Below are positions 22,211 through 36,094 of a stretch of DNA of 64,000 nt, in pieces. The stretch is taken from the NCBI RefSeq assembly GCF_040807025.1, contig NC_090942.1, forward strand, positions 197,960,247-198,024,246. The letters run 5' to 3'. The position numbers and the translations under genes are program-made. Origin of the DNA: Struthio camelus (taxonomy: Eukaryota > Chordata > Aves > Struthioniformes > Struthionidae). Under the pieces are notes generated by a model. That model made no database searches and had not been told where the DNA came from. It worked only from the letters and a program-made list of their open reading frames with translations. Position 1 is the stretch's first letter, and every line of letters begins with the position of its first letter.

Positions 22211-25200
22211 AAAATCTTACCATTTTGAAATGTGGGACTGCATGAAGCATTGCAGCTGTAGTACTATTTATCTGATTAAAATGCTTTACGAAGCTTTGAT
22301 TTTCTACTTCATTTACTTTTTTACTTCAGCGTAATTCTAAACAAAAAGAAGTAGATGTCAAAAATGGAATCATTTGGCCATTTGTATTATGAAAATATTA
22401 ACAGGAATAACTTAGGGAAATACAGCAATTTCAGTTACAGTCACAATTCGGTCCAATGTAAGGCCGGTTAAAATATGTCTTCACTCGTTTTGTTCAGTCC
22501 AGCAGAAAGTTCAAAAGGTAAAATGTCTTCTCTGCATGAATAAACTAGAGAACGTATCTGAAAATAGAGATTTTAATTACAAATGACATTCTGAGCATCT
22601 TGCTACCAGCAGCCTTGCTATTAGAAAGTGACACAATGTCAGGCACTATAAAAGAAACTCTATCCTATATTCAAATTGAAATAAAATTACAAAACCTAGA
22701 TGCAATGTTTAAATATTTAGTTTTTAAACAGTTTTAGACCAATTATTGAAACAATGTTAGAACAAATTAGAGCATTACTACTCTGACCACCTAAATATCT
22801 GTACAGCATGATTGCTGTTAGCAATCCAACTAGCCGTTATTAGCAAGTACTACTTTGCTGTTCAACAAACTTATATTTTTCGGATAGAAAACTGGGCATC
22901 TTTTGATCCTTCAGGCTGCTGAGCTGAGCAAGATGGATTTTCTTTTCAGTTTCAAATATTTTAGTAGATTATTGCCACTCTGTTGGCTGTCACTGTAGGT
23001 TATATCACCCTGTCCCCAACAGAGTGCCTATATTGCTGCAAGTAAATTGTAGCGTGTCAAGAAATACCAAATCACTAATTACAATGGAAAAAAAACATAA
23101 TAAAGCAACATCTGTTCTATTGGTGACATGCTGATGTCAGGCAGATTGAATGTGACAGTGAAGAGAACAACATTAATGGTGATAGCCAAATAAAAATCTA
23201 AAACAACAACAAATACATCTCATACAGATTGGCAGCACTGAAGAAGCTTCTTCCCTGTAACAGCTGTAAAACCAAGAGATCCTACTTGATCAACACTCTT
23301 CATGGGTTATCTTACAACCCTTTATTTGGTCTGGAAAAGTAAAGTAATAAAAATTACACTGAAGTTTTCCATGCAAGGGTGAAGCAAACTAGAAAGGTAC
23401 AAGAAGGCATAATTTTCACAACCACTAGAAGGAGGAAAAAGTATATAGAGAGATTGTTTAATTGAAGCACACATCCTGCACACATCATACATTCATTTCT
23501 GCAAAAGCTTTTGTACATCAGTCCACCTGGAAAAGATTAAGCAAAGCTCTTCACTAAAGAAGTAGAAGAGTGGAAAGAAATAGGTATATTTAAAAAAAAA
23601 AAAAGCAAAATCACTCTATTCATGTATTCAGGACCAGTGGTAATTTTATAAAATGTTCTGATTTAATCAGTACTTCTTCATGGTCCAGCTCCTCTTAATA
23701 AGGGTCAGACACTGCTCAGCTTTCCCAGTCTCTAGTGTGCCAAGAGAATTAGAAGAAAAAGAGATGAGATATACTTTGCTGCTGTTAGCTCTCTATGGCC
23801 TCAATTGAGTGTAGCTGTGCAAAGCTAAGACCTTTTTTTCTACCAATAAAGATCGTCAAACTACACATTTATGCAGGATGTACTGCAACAGTTAATCACA
23901 ATAGAGTGAGAAATTATTTTTTTATTAATATTTCGGACAGAAATTCAAACATCCTTTCTGGAACATACAGAGTTACAGATTCATTCTTCAGACAAACTAC
24001 AGCAATGTTGAATACATGCTTATTTTTTACTGAAGTTTTTAATAAAAACCACAGGCTATTTTCATTCTTCATTTAGGTCTTTCCCCCTGGGATTTACAAG
24101 ATCACTGACTGAAAGATATAACTATGCTCTTCTGTTTCCTTCCGTCTGCATTTTGTAATAACAGAAGAACTGGAACAAAGGAAGTTCTGTCTACTGAGGA
24201 TTGCAGATATGAATTTATAGATATTCTAAAACAGTCTCATTAGATTAAGAATTGTTAAGCATTCTTTTCTGGATGTATTTTAAATAAGACACACAAGTTC
24301 TCGTATGGAAACTAAGACGCTCTTTAATTTGAAGAATCACATTCTCTTGGATATTTAAACCTATAAACAAATAATTGCTGCTTGACCTGCAATTAGGAAT
24401 TAATTTTGTGAAAAATATTGACACTGGACATTTTTTATCTCCTAGGCAAAGATGGATGTGGATGACAAAGGATTCTGATTACTCTGGGAGATGGGGATCT
24501 TTGCTTCCATTCTCATCAGTACTTGAACTGGAAATTTCACTGTTGACTTGAGTTGCATTCCCAGGGAAAAATTCATCAAAACTAACCCATTTTTGCAGAA
24601 AGTCAGCTGAATCATCAGGAAAGAAATTACGTCAAACAATTCCTATCTAGTTCTGCCTGTAATGTTCTAAATTATATGACTCAGATAATAAGTATGTTTT
24701 GGATTTCTAAGATCTGATAACGTTTTTCTTGGGTTTTTTTTTTTAGATTTTTCTCCAGATGATAAATGGCCTAGCTTCCTTAGGTTCATAGAATGTTAAC
24801 AAAATAAAATCCAGACATCTCTGACTGCGTGTTGGTGTATTTCCAAAGGTGACAATAAACGTGGAACATAAAAATGAGATTCCCATTGCATTCCTATGAA
24901 TAAAGTTGCTGTAATCTGATATTTTCCAAATTTATATGCTATGCAACTGGCAGAATACACTGGTTGTCCCTAATCATAGTTTCCATACACTTACTGAAAT
25001 AGGAAGGTTTTACAGCACATAGTATGTTTTATAAACCCACTAACATTTCAGAACTTGACTACCGTAATTCCATCTCCTATAAAACTTTACTGTCCTTATA
25101 GATATCCAGTTATCTTCATCAGATCTGTTTTGGGGGCCACAACTTTTGCCTGTCTCCTACTTTGTCTTTTCCCATGTGGAGTGATTATATTTTCGTTGGA

Positions 25201-28200
25201 TAAACAGACATACAGAAGCTTTTGAATTTCCAAGATTTCTCCTGAGACTCTTCATTTTCAGAAGGAGCTTTCATCTGAAATTCAATGCTGGTTTTAGGAA
25301 AGTCTGCTAATCTTTCAAGTTTTGATATTTTACTCACCATGTTAACTAATTGGGGCCCAAATCCTGCTCATATTTAAGAAGGTGTAATCTCTGCTTGCTG
25401 GGATGGGAGCAATTCTCTGTAGTCTAGAGGAAAAGTAACATGGGGTAGGTGGCCAACAACTTGTACTCACACTTGCCTTTTCAGTTAAAAGTAATTTATT
25501 CTCATACTCTCAATGAAAACGTGTTTCTGTTATAATCAAATATGTAATAACAAAACATACTACATTATGCTGTATGCTACAATTTTAAAATTAAAGGTAT
25601 ATACAAAATAAGTGTATACTTCCTATTTTTATACATTAAAAAGTCCAATACCTAATGACAAAATAAATCTGGAAAAAAATATAATTTGAAAGATGTTTAC
25701 CACAGATTTATCCACCTTTAGTAACACTAGACTTGTGCTCTTAACACTATTATGTAACTATGGTCTTGGAAAATTACCACAGAATGATACATAGCCTGAA
25801 AAGGTATTAGTATTAATATGTCTTCATACAGCTATATTACTATTGATGTGAATTGGAATGAACTACAATCCCTCTTTACCATTTGAGATTAGATGACTTG
25901 AGTTTCTGTTCTGTGATGTTACAGCTCTATAATGATGAAGCTCTGCTGGTTTTTTTATTGTTAGACAAAAAAGGAAACCTGTGTCACAAGGTCATCTGAT
26001 CGTTCCTCTGGTTCTTAGGCCAGCTTACTTTAAAATTAGTGGGTTTTGTTAAAGTAGTAAATGCGGAAGCAAGCATTAAATGCTCTTAAACACGTCTTTA
26101 GGAACAGAATGCTATGCTGTTGAAATTTAAGAAAATGTATAGAGAACAACTTCTGTCATTAGACTTAATAGATTAAGTAATTATTTTGCCTTATTTCTCT
26201 TCGTCTTTTTATACTTCACCTTCTCCAGGTATACGTCTGAATTTATAATTCCGTACAATGAAGGAAAGAACTCATCTTCAAATGTGCAGAGAGCCCTTTT
26301 TTAACTTCAATGCAAGTAGGACTGAGTTCATATAAATAATTTACTCTATTCATGTCAAAGATTTTCTCTGTTTCATTTTACCATAGGTGTGTATCTTCAG
26401 GAAAAATCAGCTTAATCCATCACGATATGCAGGCCTTGAAGAAGCATTCAGTTCATCCTTCAGATATACAGCTGCTAAAATTTATGGATTTTTTTCTAGC
26501 TGCATGTATGTGAAAAGCACTATATTTTGTGATAGAAAAACGAGAAAGGTGCATGGGCTAGCACTCTGATATTTTAAAATGATCTAAGTTGTGGCTGCCT
26601 TGCTTTTTTCTTTCCCCTTCTCCAGGTTTCTACCCTTTACCCTTTTCTGTTACTGTGCTTATCTAACTCCATGAAAAGCTAGTTTAGCAAGCTTAAAGGG
26701 TAATGCAAATAATCATTTTTTACCAACCTAAATCTCTAGGATTCCTGCTATAGAGTCAGCTGGGTGTAAGGGCTTGACAAGACCCCAACCATGGCAACTT
26801 CAATCGATTTAAAATCTTGTAGATCCACATTGTCAGAATAACGCATTGGTTCTATTTGTGCTGTTCTGTCCTTAACTTTATTTCATTCTTGTATATAGGC
26901 CCAAAACCACCCTTGGTGATTTTGTAAGTGACTGCTGTTTCATGGGTTCTCATCCGGGTGAGGAATGCCCTCCTTGTTTCTAAACTCTTCTTTCTAAGCT
27001 CTCCATTAAGGCAACTATGTACACAGAACCCACAGCTATGGGTAGCATTCAAGCTACAAATGCACAGAATGTCCTTTTTAAATGCCTCCTACAAAATTTT
27101 CCGGTCTGGAACTTTTTTTTTTTCTACTTCATTCTCTGCACTTACACATCTTTACTTAGAGCAGTTTGTAATCTCCTTGCGTGGTGGCTAATTAGAAGCC
27201 TTTGTTAAAGGTCAGAACCGAGATGAATTCTTTGTGGCCAATACATTAGCTAACAAGCTTTATAGGAAAAAGCTAAAGAGGGAGAGAACAAGATCTGCAT
27301 ATCTTGCCTCTTGGGTGCCAGCACATCTTTTTGGGCCAGGCAGATCACTTCCACCTGAGTGTTATTTAGAATGGGCCAAAATTATGCCAAGAAACGTGCT
27401 TGCTCTTGGGGAGCGTGATGGTCCAGTGCTGGCATGCGCTGCTTGGCCTGTTTATGTTTAGCAACATAAATGAACAGGATTATTGTATGACTTCCCAGTA
27501 CTAGCCTCAGTTTTCACTGCCCGGTCATGCTGACTGTCTTCTGTAAAATCTTGAGTGACATGGAGAAGAAGCACAGGAGACCGACTGCTTATGATGCTTA
27601 GGAGAACTAAGGGGCACGGACTAGAAGTAGTGCTCAACAGGTTCGAAACAAGGAAAAGAAAGTGGTTCTTCAGTAAAAGTATAGTCATGTTGTAGAAGTC
27701 CTTGCCACAGGACACTATGGATGCTAAAAGTTCACATGAGTTCAGGCAGGAGGCTGCGTAAATTTGCAGCAGAAAACTCTATAATGTTGTGGTAATAATG
27801 GAAACTACCTCTGCCTCAGACAGCCTCTAGAACAGAATTCATGTAGCCTGGGAGAATGTCCAGAGAAATTAGCACGCTGCTTTTCCCTTCCGTCCTGTGC
27901 ATCCTCTTTGACCGCTTTGAGAGACAGGATCCTGACTGAGCTAGAGCTGTCTGATCCAGTTGCTGTGTTCTCCCACATTTTTCTTCAATCTCATCTCCAT
28001 CACCGTGCATGTGAACTCAGAAAAACAGCATCTGCCTGCAGCTTGGACTGTTCATTTTGTTTTGCCATTGCTTTATGAGGATATTTGGTCCAGATAGGAT
28101 GAAGTTCTGTGTATTTATTCACAACCTATAGACCTAGGCCCTTTTGTCATAGTAAGCTTCCTGGCTGGTTTAGTAAGCTCTTAATTAACTTCTATATCTT

Positions 28201-29130
28201 ATCTGTCATTCTTCCACTTAGGCCACAGCAGACTATTCCTTCTAGAAAGCCAAGTTTGGCTTTTTAGACTGTTAGTGCCTCTGCTGGCAAATTATCTCAT
28301 CCCCAGAAAACGCTACTGTGATGCTTTAACATTTCCAGGCAATAAACCCTTCCTTTCTCTTGTACCTTTCCTGTCAGCACCTTGCTTATCTTTTCCAGCA
28401 ACTCTGCCCTTCTGCTATTTTGTCAGTAACCAGTGGAAGAAGTCTTAAGTCTATTTGCATTCTGCAGCAGTGTACAGTGTCTGAGCAGCGGCATAAAGTG
28501 TCTGAGCTTAGTATGTCAGATACATCATGCCTTTCCAAACTCAGTTTTGTTAGTACTTTTTACCTGCATGTCCTTCAGTTAGCCCATATTCTAGAAAACA
28601 GAGCAGTAATTTACTATGACATGACTTTCCCTGTTAAAAAGGAGTACATCTGTTCGCTCAGCTATGGCTTCCTCAGCACCCTCCAGTAGCAACATAATTA
28701 GAGTTCTGATTGCAACCTGCTAATGATTCCTTCCCCAAATATCTCCCAATCTAATTTTAAATGCGACATAACAAATGGAGTTAATAAACAGCAAGGAGAG
28801 AACATGATAAGGATAAATGAGTTATAGCAATACCACATACGAGCATTTATTGAAGCGTTGATACAAGTATAATATTACTCACAAGCTTCTGTAGGCCTTG
28901 CAGGAGAACTAAGCATTAAAACAAAGTTCATAAAAGACCCAGGAAGGCTTTTCATGAGGCAACTTGTAAGAAAACAAAGACATAGATGTGGAAGTACATT
29001 CAGAATCACATTACTAAGGCTATCTTGCATAATGCAACCTTGTCTAACCTTATTAACACTAAAGATATAAACAGAAAATTATTTGTAACGAGCTATAATT
29101 TCATTCTGGAAAGTATGCTTTCAGAGGAAT

Positions 29131-29191
29131 TCTGGTTATCAGTGATTAGCAATTGATTGATAACTGATTAGTTATCTGGTTATCAGTGATT
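29131..29191 (+). repeat. Pair of 17-base direct repeats
   Basis: The sequence tctggttatcagtgatt occurs at 29131-29147 and 29175-29191. The spacer contains further gattga/tgatta fragments. Confidence 0.85.
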
Positions 29192-32100
29192 CTTATAAAT
29201 AATTCAGAGACACCCGCCCTCCCCCCCCCATACACACACTGATTTCAGTATCTGATAAGCTTTAGTGCATAGCTGCTTGGATTTGTGAGTCCCATACTGT
29301 ATTAGTAGTCAAAGAACTCCCTAAGAATTAAGATATGTAACTTTAAAAGATCATACTGTTGATTTTTTTTGTACTAGGACTTTTCTCACAGTGAAGGAAA
29401 CGGTTTTCTTGCTGTTATTTTCCATAGGTTCAGGACTTTGTTTATAATGTATAAGGAAAGTGCAATGAAATCCCACTTTGATTTACTAGATTTAAAACCT
29501 TACTAACTTTAAAACAGATGCTAGTAGTGTAGTGGAAGACTCGTTCTCAGCCCTTCAGCTGTTCAGTTTAAAGTTTTTGTCTTTTACAGAAGCACTTGTA
29601 GATAAAGTGCCACTGCTCTTCTTTTCCTCTTGTTTTTATCAACTTCAGTTTATCATTGAGCACCATATGGTGCAAGTCCTGGACATCATTCATCAGTATA
29701 ATACCCTTGCTGTCTGTTCCCCTATTGTATGTAGTAGTGTCAAATATGCAATTTCAGAATAAAGAAATTGTCCCAAATGTGTGTGTTTGAAACAATCAAG
29801 CACTGTGGATTAATTTTTACGTATATCTAATTACTAATTATATTTATAAGCTCGGGTACTAATAGGGCTATTCGAATGTTATGACTCAAAGAGTAAGCAG
29901 ATTGCCTGTGAAGGTCAGAAAGAATGTCCTTCTTCACACACAGAAGTTGATAGATAGGTGGATGGTCAAGAACAGTGTTTTTTCTTCATCCTGCAATATC
30001 AGAAATTGATCAGTTTGAAATAGGATTTGATTTATTAAAACACACCATTGTGTAATTTAGAATTCCATCTCCTTAAAACTTTTAGTTATTTTGTAGGTGA
30101 CTAAGAAACATACAAAGCATGATAGCATAAAGTTATTCTGCAGTTTATTTAGTCATCTCTCTGCTAGGATTGCCAGCGAGGAGGCCAGTTGCAGTGATTA
30201 GCCGTTGCTTACGCTTTGTCAGCATTGCAAAAATTCCTTACAAGCTTACATAAAAACATTCTGAAGCTATGCAGCAGGAGGTAAGTGTTAAGGAAGTCAT
30301 AAGGGTTATTTTTACTATATAAAGTAATTTAAAGCAGTTCTTTGGCTCTTTTTCCCTTTTCAGAGTTTGTTCCATTTAAAAGTTGCTTTACCCTTGATCT
30401 AGCTGAATGTCATCTTTGATTTTTGTGTGTCATATAAGAATGTTTTGAATTTTAAAACCTTTCCATTAACAATGTGTAGCCTTAGAAACCTTGTTGCTAT
30501 GGTCAAATACTCAATATCAGAAAAGAGTTTGCCATATCACTTCAGTGAAATAGCAGCCTGTAGAACCTTTTAATATTACTTTGTAAAACTTCTCGAAACC
30601 ACACAGAAAACAGTCCCTCAGAAAAATGACTCAGAGAAAATCAACAATATGGCTTTTTTTCAGCTGTTATGTTTTGTACTGCATGATATGGCTTTCTCTA
30701 GATACCACTTAGAGTCACTGTTATTAACCTGTGTTATATAGTGGTTCATCTGGAGTATGATTTTTCGATACAGTCGATAAACTGTGTCTGGCTTCAATGG
30801 AAAAGGGCTTCTTTGTTAAGTAAAATTCCCATTGATTTTGCTGGGAGCAGGAGATGACTTTGAAAAATTTGACTTAGACCAGATGACAAAGACAAAATAC
30901 AGATATATTACTGGGAGAATTTGACCCCCTTTCCTCCCACCTCCCACCTCATCCCAATCCTCTTTGCTCATATCCCAGGATATAAATTCTATAGGCTAAC
31001 TATAGTGTTTCTGCTGCTTCCTCTGGGAGATGTTAGTGTTATGTACAGAGGAAGGTCCTTATCCTCATGTGGTTTCTCTGGCCTGAGAAGGCTCCATAAT
31101 TCCCAGTCTGGGCAATTCTAGAATCCTTAAATCCCAAACCCTTTGCCCCTGAGCCTGGGAACCACATTGATTTCAGTGTCTGCAAAGCCTTTGTACAACA
31201 AGAAAAGAAGCTGGATTTTAGGCTGTATAAAATATCAGTTGATAATGTAATTTTGAAAAACTGCTGATATGTACAGTTTCAGGACAAATTAAAACCTCAG
31301 CAGAAGTAATACCCTGCTGTGTGAATAGATTGCAATTGATGCTTCTATTTTTTACTGTAATCATTTGAGGGCCTCAGGAGAATATACACCAAACTCTTAA
31401 GGAAAGTGCATTTTCAAGCCCTCTAAGTTGTGCCATAAACTGGTGTTTCGAACAGCACAGGGATGTGAAAAAGAAAAATGATACTGCATGAGGCTCTGGA
31501 TGAGAAAACCATATTAGCTCTTTCTACTACAGTTCTTGTTAGTCACATATTCACAAGTTTGTTTTCATTTTAAAATATCTAAAATGTGTTTTATTTTTTA
31601 ATTATTGCTCATAAAAAGCTCTGGAAGTGGATGTTTTCTAATCATGACCAACACAAGAGTAACATGCAGCACAAGCAGCTTCCTCCTGCGGCAAGATTCA
31701 AAAGGTAACAAGGATTAAAGTACTTGCATATAGGACAAAACAGCAGGAGATTTTATTGCACTGCGTGAATCGTCAGGTCATTTCCCCATACGGAAAGTGA
31801 TGCAAATCTAGTTGCAGCTGTGTGTGTTCCTCTGGTCCTCTAAAGTTCTCTCTTGTAAGCTTTGCTCTAGATCTTCTTCTAGCCGGAGCTGGGTAGACCA
31901 TCTTACTAATATGAGAAGGCACAATGTTTTATGCCCTTTGAGTTCCTTTGTAGTATTGCTCTGCTGTCCTTTCTGTGGATCAAGGCATCGGATTAGTATG
32001 TCTTTGTGGTTTTATGGTGTCTATTCTTGTCAACTATCAGGGAAATAGTCAATCAAACTCCTTTTAAAGACATCAGAGAACTATCATGTTTCAAGAAAAT

Positions 32101-35100
32101 GGAGCTAGGTTGCTGCTGGTCCTAACCACCCTGGAAAGAAGTAAATAATATGCCTTACTGCGCATCTGTTATTAAGATCTATGATAATCTTGTTATCATA
32201 TGATTGTTATGACAGTCTTGGTGATTACCACGTACATTTTGAAGAGTCCAGTCCATCCTATTTTTCTAGAGCAGCCAGTCCTTCCTAAGTGAGAAAAGTA
32301 GGAGACGCATGACAACTGACTGAATGGAGAAGAACTAAACTGTCTTGCTTGCTACCTCCATATATCTGAAGAGCTATCCCTGACTTAAATCTCATTTCCC
32401 TCAGATAAGATGTGTAATAGTTGCAAAAAGTACCAGTGGTAGTCATATATATAATAAATGCTCTGTCAATGGTCTTGGGAAAGAAAAAAGCTCAACTTTC
32501 TTCAGGAATGGTCTTTTCTTCTTCATCACACGGAAACAAATTATAAGTTTTTATCAGTTGCTACAGATGATCATGAACCTTCTGCCTTATCACCTTAGAG
32601 ACTTTTATTCCTGCTGCCACTGGTTAATAGTAAATAATAGATCTGTGTCCCTGATCTAGGCTACTTACTTTTCCTCAAAATCATCTGACTAACCTAATAC
32701 TATCAACATTAAAAAAAAAAAATGTAAGGAGCTATCGTCTAAACTCCTCAGTGTTTACAGCAGAATCTGGTTTGCCACAAGAATTTATATGACTATTTTA
32801 CTAAAAAATATATTGCTCATTGAAAAATGTTTACAAAATAGTTACCTATTATGCCATCCTAGAAGGATGGCTATTTTCTAGACCTTATGAAGGGAACACA
32901 ATAGTAACATATGATTCATCAATAAATGAATCAGAATCACATCTTCCTTATTTACTGTTACACTTTATCTATTGTTAAATTATTTAACTATTGTATATGC
33001 CTTCTATAAAAAATCAACTACAATAGCAGTCACCTATATACTACCCAGAAGCTCTCCTGCTGACCTCACTTCAGTATATTTGATTATTCTATCATCATAA
33101 ATAACTCTTTCAAATATATAAATCTTTGCTCCTACTGCATTCCTTAAGATATATGAAAATGCATGTTTACTTTACTTTTTTCCTTATTTTTTCACTCTAT
33201 CATAGTGATTTTCAGCAATTCAGCTAGATGGTCTACTGGTTGTCTGGAAAGATATGCTTGGTCACTTGAGAAATAAAATGAAACCATATCTTGTGCACAC
33301 ATTTCATTTAGCTGCTTGTTTTCATTAGCAATTCATGAACTACTAGAAATTCAGGGATTTATGATATAACAAGAAGTTACAATTTCTGAAAACTTCTGAT
33401 TTTTTAAGTTCTCAGCTTGTTTTGAAAATGACACCTAGGGATGAGAGCCATGTAGAGATATCTGAGAATTTTCTTCCAGCTCACTTTTTTTTTTTTTTTT
33501 TAGTATTCTAACCGAGATATGAGCAAAGAAAGTCTGCTTCCTTTAAGACCTGAGCATGTCTAGCTAGGTAAGAATAATCAGGCTCCATAATACAAAAATT
33601 TTCCCCGTTGCCTGTGGCATTTTCATAGACATTCTCCTCTTTTTTTACTTCCTGTGGCTTTTCAGTTCAAATGAATAAATCGAATATAAAAATTCTTTTT
33701 CTTCCTGTTCTGACAGTTTACACGTAAACTATTAGATGACATGGCTGAACTCATGAGCATGTGAGGACAGCTATATTTATGTCACAGGATGACTTCATTG
33801 TTTAGGCGTCTGCCACACTGTACAGCACTGAGGCATGCCTTCTCCACTGCAAGGCTTTAGTAACTTATTTCAGTGGTAGCTCATGTACTGGCATCTAATC
33901 AAATTTCGGGAGCCAGACACATGAGCTAACGCTGAAACAGTTGTACAACAGTAGGTCTCTACATACTTCTCAAGTACTCCCACCCAATTTGGTGTTATTA
34001 GCCATGAAGTTCACAATTAGCCGTTAAAAGTCAAAAGAAAAAATTTGTTTTTGCATCTTGAGTACAGCTGTTAAATAAAATACATGCTAAAAATTGGGGG
34101 CAACTGAAACTATTTTGCCTTAATTTCTTAGTAGTTTTATTCCTTTTTGAAAGTATAAGAGAAGTCAAAATGCCTCAACATTTTCCACACAAAAAAAAAT
34201 TGCTTAAATAACACTCCTAGCTTGAAAATCACCAAACTAATATTTTTAACTGCTTAAAGAAAAAGTTATTCCATTTTGATCAAATAAATTTGTAGATTGA
34301 TCCAAACAATTTTTCCAGCTTTTCATTTAACAAGAAAAAGTAGATTTTGCCTGTTTGTTTGTAACTTGATTCAGGTTTCTGTTCAGGTCAGCAAATTCAA
34401 AATGAGTGGTTTGCACAACTCTATGAACTTCTATTAAAAAAAAAAAAGGACAAACATTCAGCTTTTAGCATCAGCAAAAGAAGTATATCTGAGTCAAGAA
34501 ACTAAACGAAAGCTGCATCTAGCATTGCCTGACAGTGTGCAACTCACCATGCTTTCGGATTTGTACTGATTCATTTACTCACAAATCAGGGTGCCAGACT
34601 GTGAGGCTGGAGCACAGCGGGTCTTGTGTCTACATGGATTTGGGGCACACATAGACCTTGTACATGGACCTGGGAACTGCAAAGCACTGCCGGGTCTGGT
34701 AATACAGACATGGAATAGCCACACTAAATCCTAATGACATTTACCTAGGAAGGAGATGGAACCCTACAATCTGGTAACATCAGTTAGAAAAAACAGCTAG
34801 AAAAATGTGCCTCACTGCCCTAATGGCATTGTTTCCTTTATAAAAGAAAAGATAAAGCTGATGAATTAGGATTCAGACTAATCATGTTAAATAAAGTCTT
34901 TCTACAACTTTTTTTGTAAATCTCTCTTTTTTTTCAGACCTCTTTTTCCCAAAACTGCTCTGTACTCTCCCATGAGCTGCTCTGCTCTCTCCACTGCCAG
35001 CACCAGTCTCTGCTCTGTAAGAGGGCAGCAGCCCACGAGGTGGCAGAGCTTGCCTTGGAGAGCAGCATTTGATTACAAAATCCATTTTTGCTAGCAAAGC

Positions 35101-36071
35101 TTCCTCCTTTCCATTCTGCTGCATTAATTATAAGTGTAGCTTCCTCTTTTGCACATAAATCATAATTTCCTTAGGCTAACAAAGGACAAATATTCAGCCA
35201 AATGCAAGTGTGGAGAGGAATTTTTACATTGCTCTTAATTCAAAAACTGCTCTTTCAACAAAACAAGAATTTCTGCCTAACTTTAAGCGTTTACCTCATC
35301 AGAGTTTCAAAACAGTTGAACAAGTTGTATTTTAACTCCTTTATAATTTCACTCATTTTCAGTGTTTGTCTTAAAACTTGAAAATGTTAACAGCAACACT
35401 GACTGGAAAATTTGTTCAGCCCTTCAGCTTTTACAATAATAAATCCGAGGTATTTAGGATGTTTTGAAAACCATTCTCCAACCAGAGGTATCTGTCATTA
35501 TTTGGAAATGATTAAGTTTTCATCTGCTCATCACAGAAGAGCAAACTATATAGTCTACTCAGTATAACTTGACCAATAAAAGTGATTGAGTGTGACTCCA
35601 TTTGATTATGTTCCTGTCCTTTTTTATAACTTCCAGGCATTAGGGGATGGCAGATATGATTAACATAATTCTAAATTAGAGTCAGAGAATGTTATTGTAG
35701 GAGTTAGCAGGAGTGAAGTATTCATACCAAGTGTGCCAGTCCCTGTAAGAAAGTGGAATAGGAGAGTTATTTAAAGGGATTAAATGATGCAGAATAAAGC
35801 TTCCAAAAGCTGTAATTGAAAGTGACAGAAGCATTAGCTTTGAAACAAGTAACATTTAATCACATAGATTATACAGAAACATAATTTCTGCATGTTGTTT
35901 TCTTCAGTAGAATTTACATTTTAATCTGCTGAGACGGCTCATCACTTTCAGGTGCCTACTGCCAGAAGCCTGTCAGAATATGCTAATGTAACAACTCTGT
36001 GAGGAGTGGGACCTGTTCGCTCAAACACTCGCTTTAACTTTTACATGCCTAAAACTTCAAATGCTCATACC

Positions 36072-36094
36072 TGCACCTGCAGGTTGCAGGTGCA
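36072..36094. repeat. Perfect inverted repeat, 10-base arms and 3-base loop
   Basis: The arms are tgcacctgca and tgcaggtgca with ggt between. Each arm contains an E-box (cacctg/caggtg). It could form a hairpin or be a paired E-box site. Confidence 0.85.

Noticed and set aside
27458-28010. Minus-strand frames of 85 and 64 codons
   Set aside because: Short, without recognisable motifs or splice partners.
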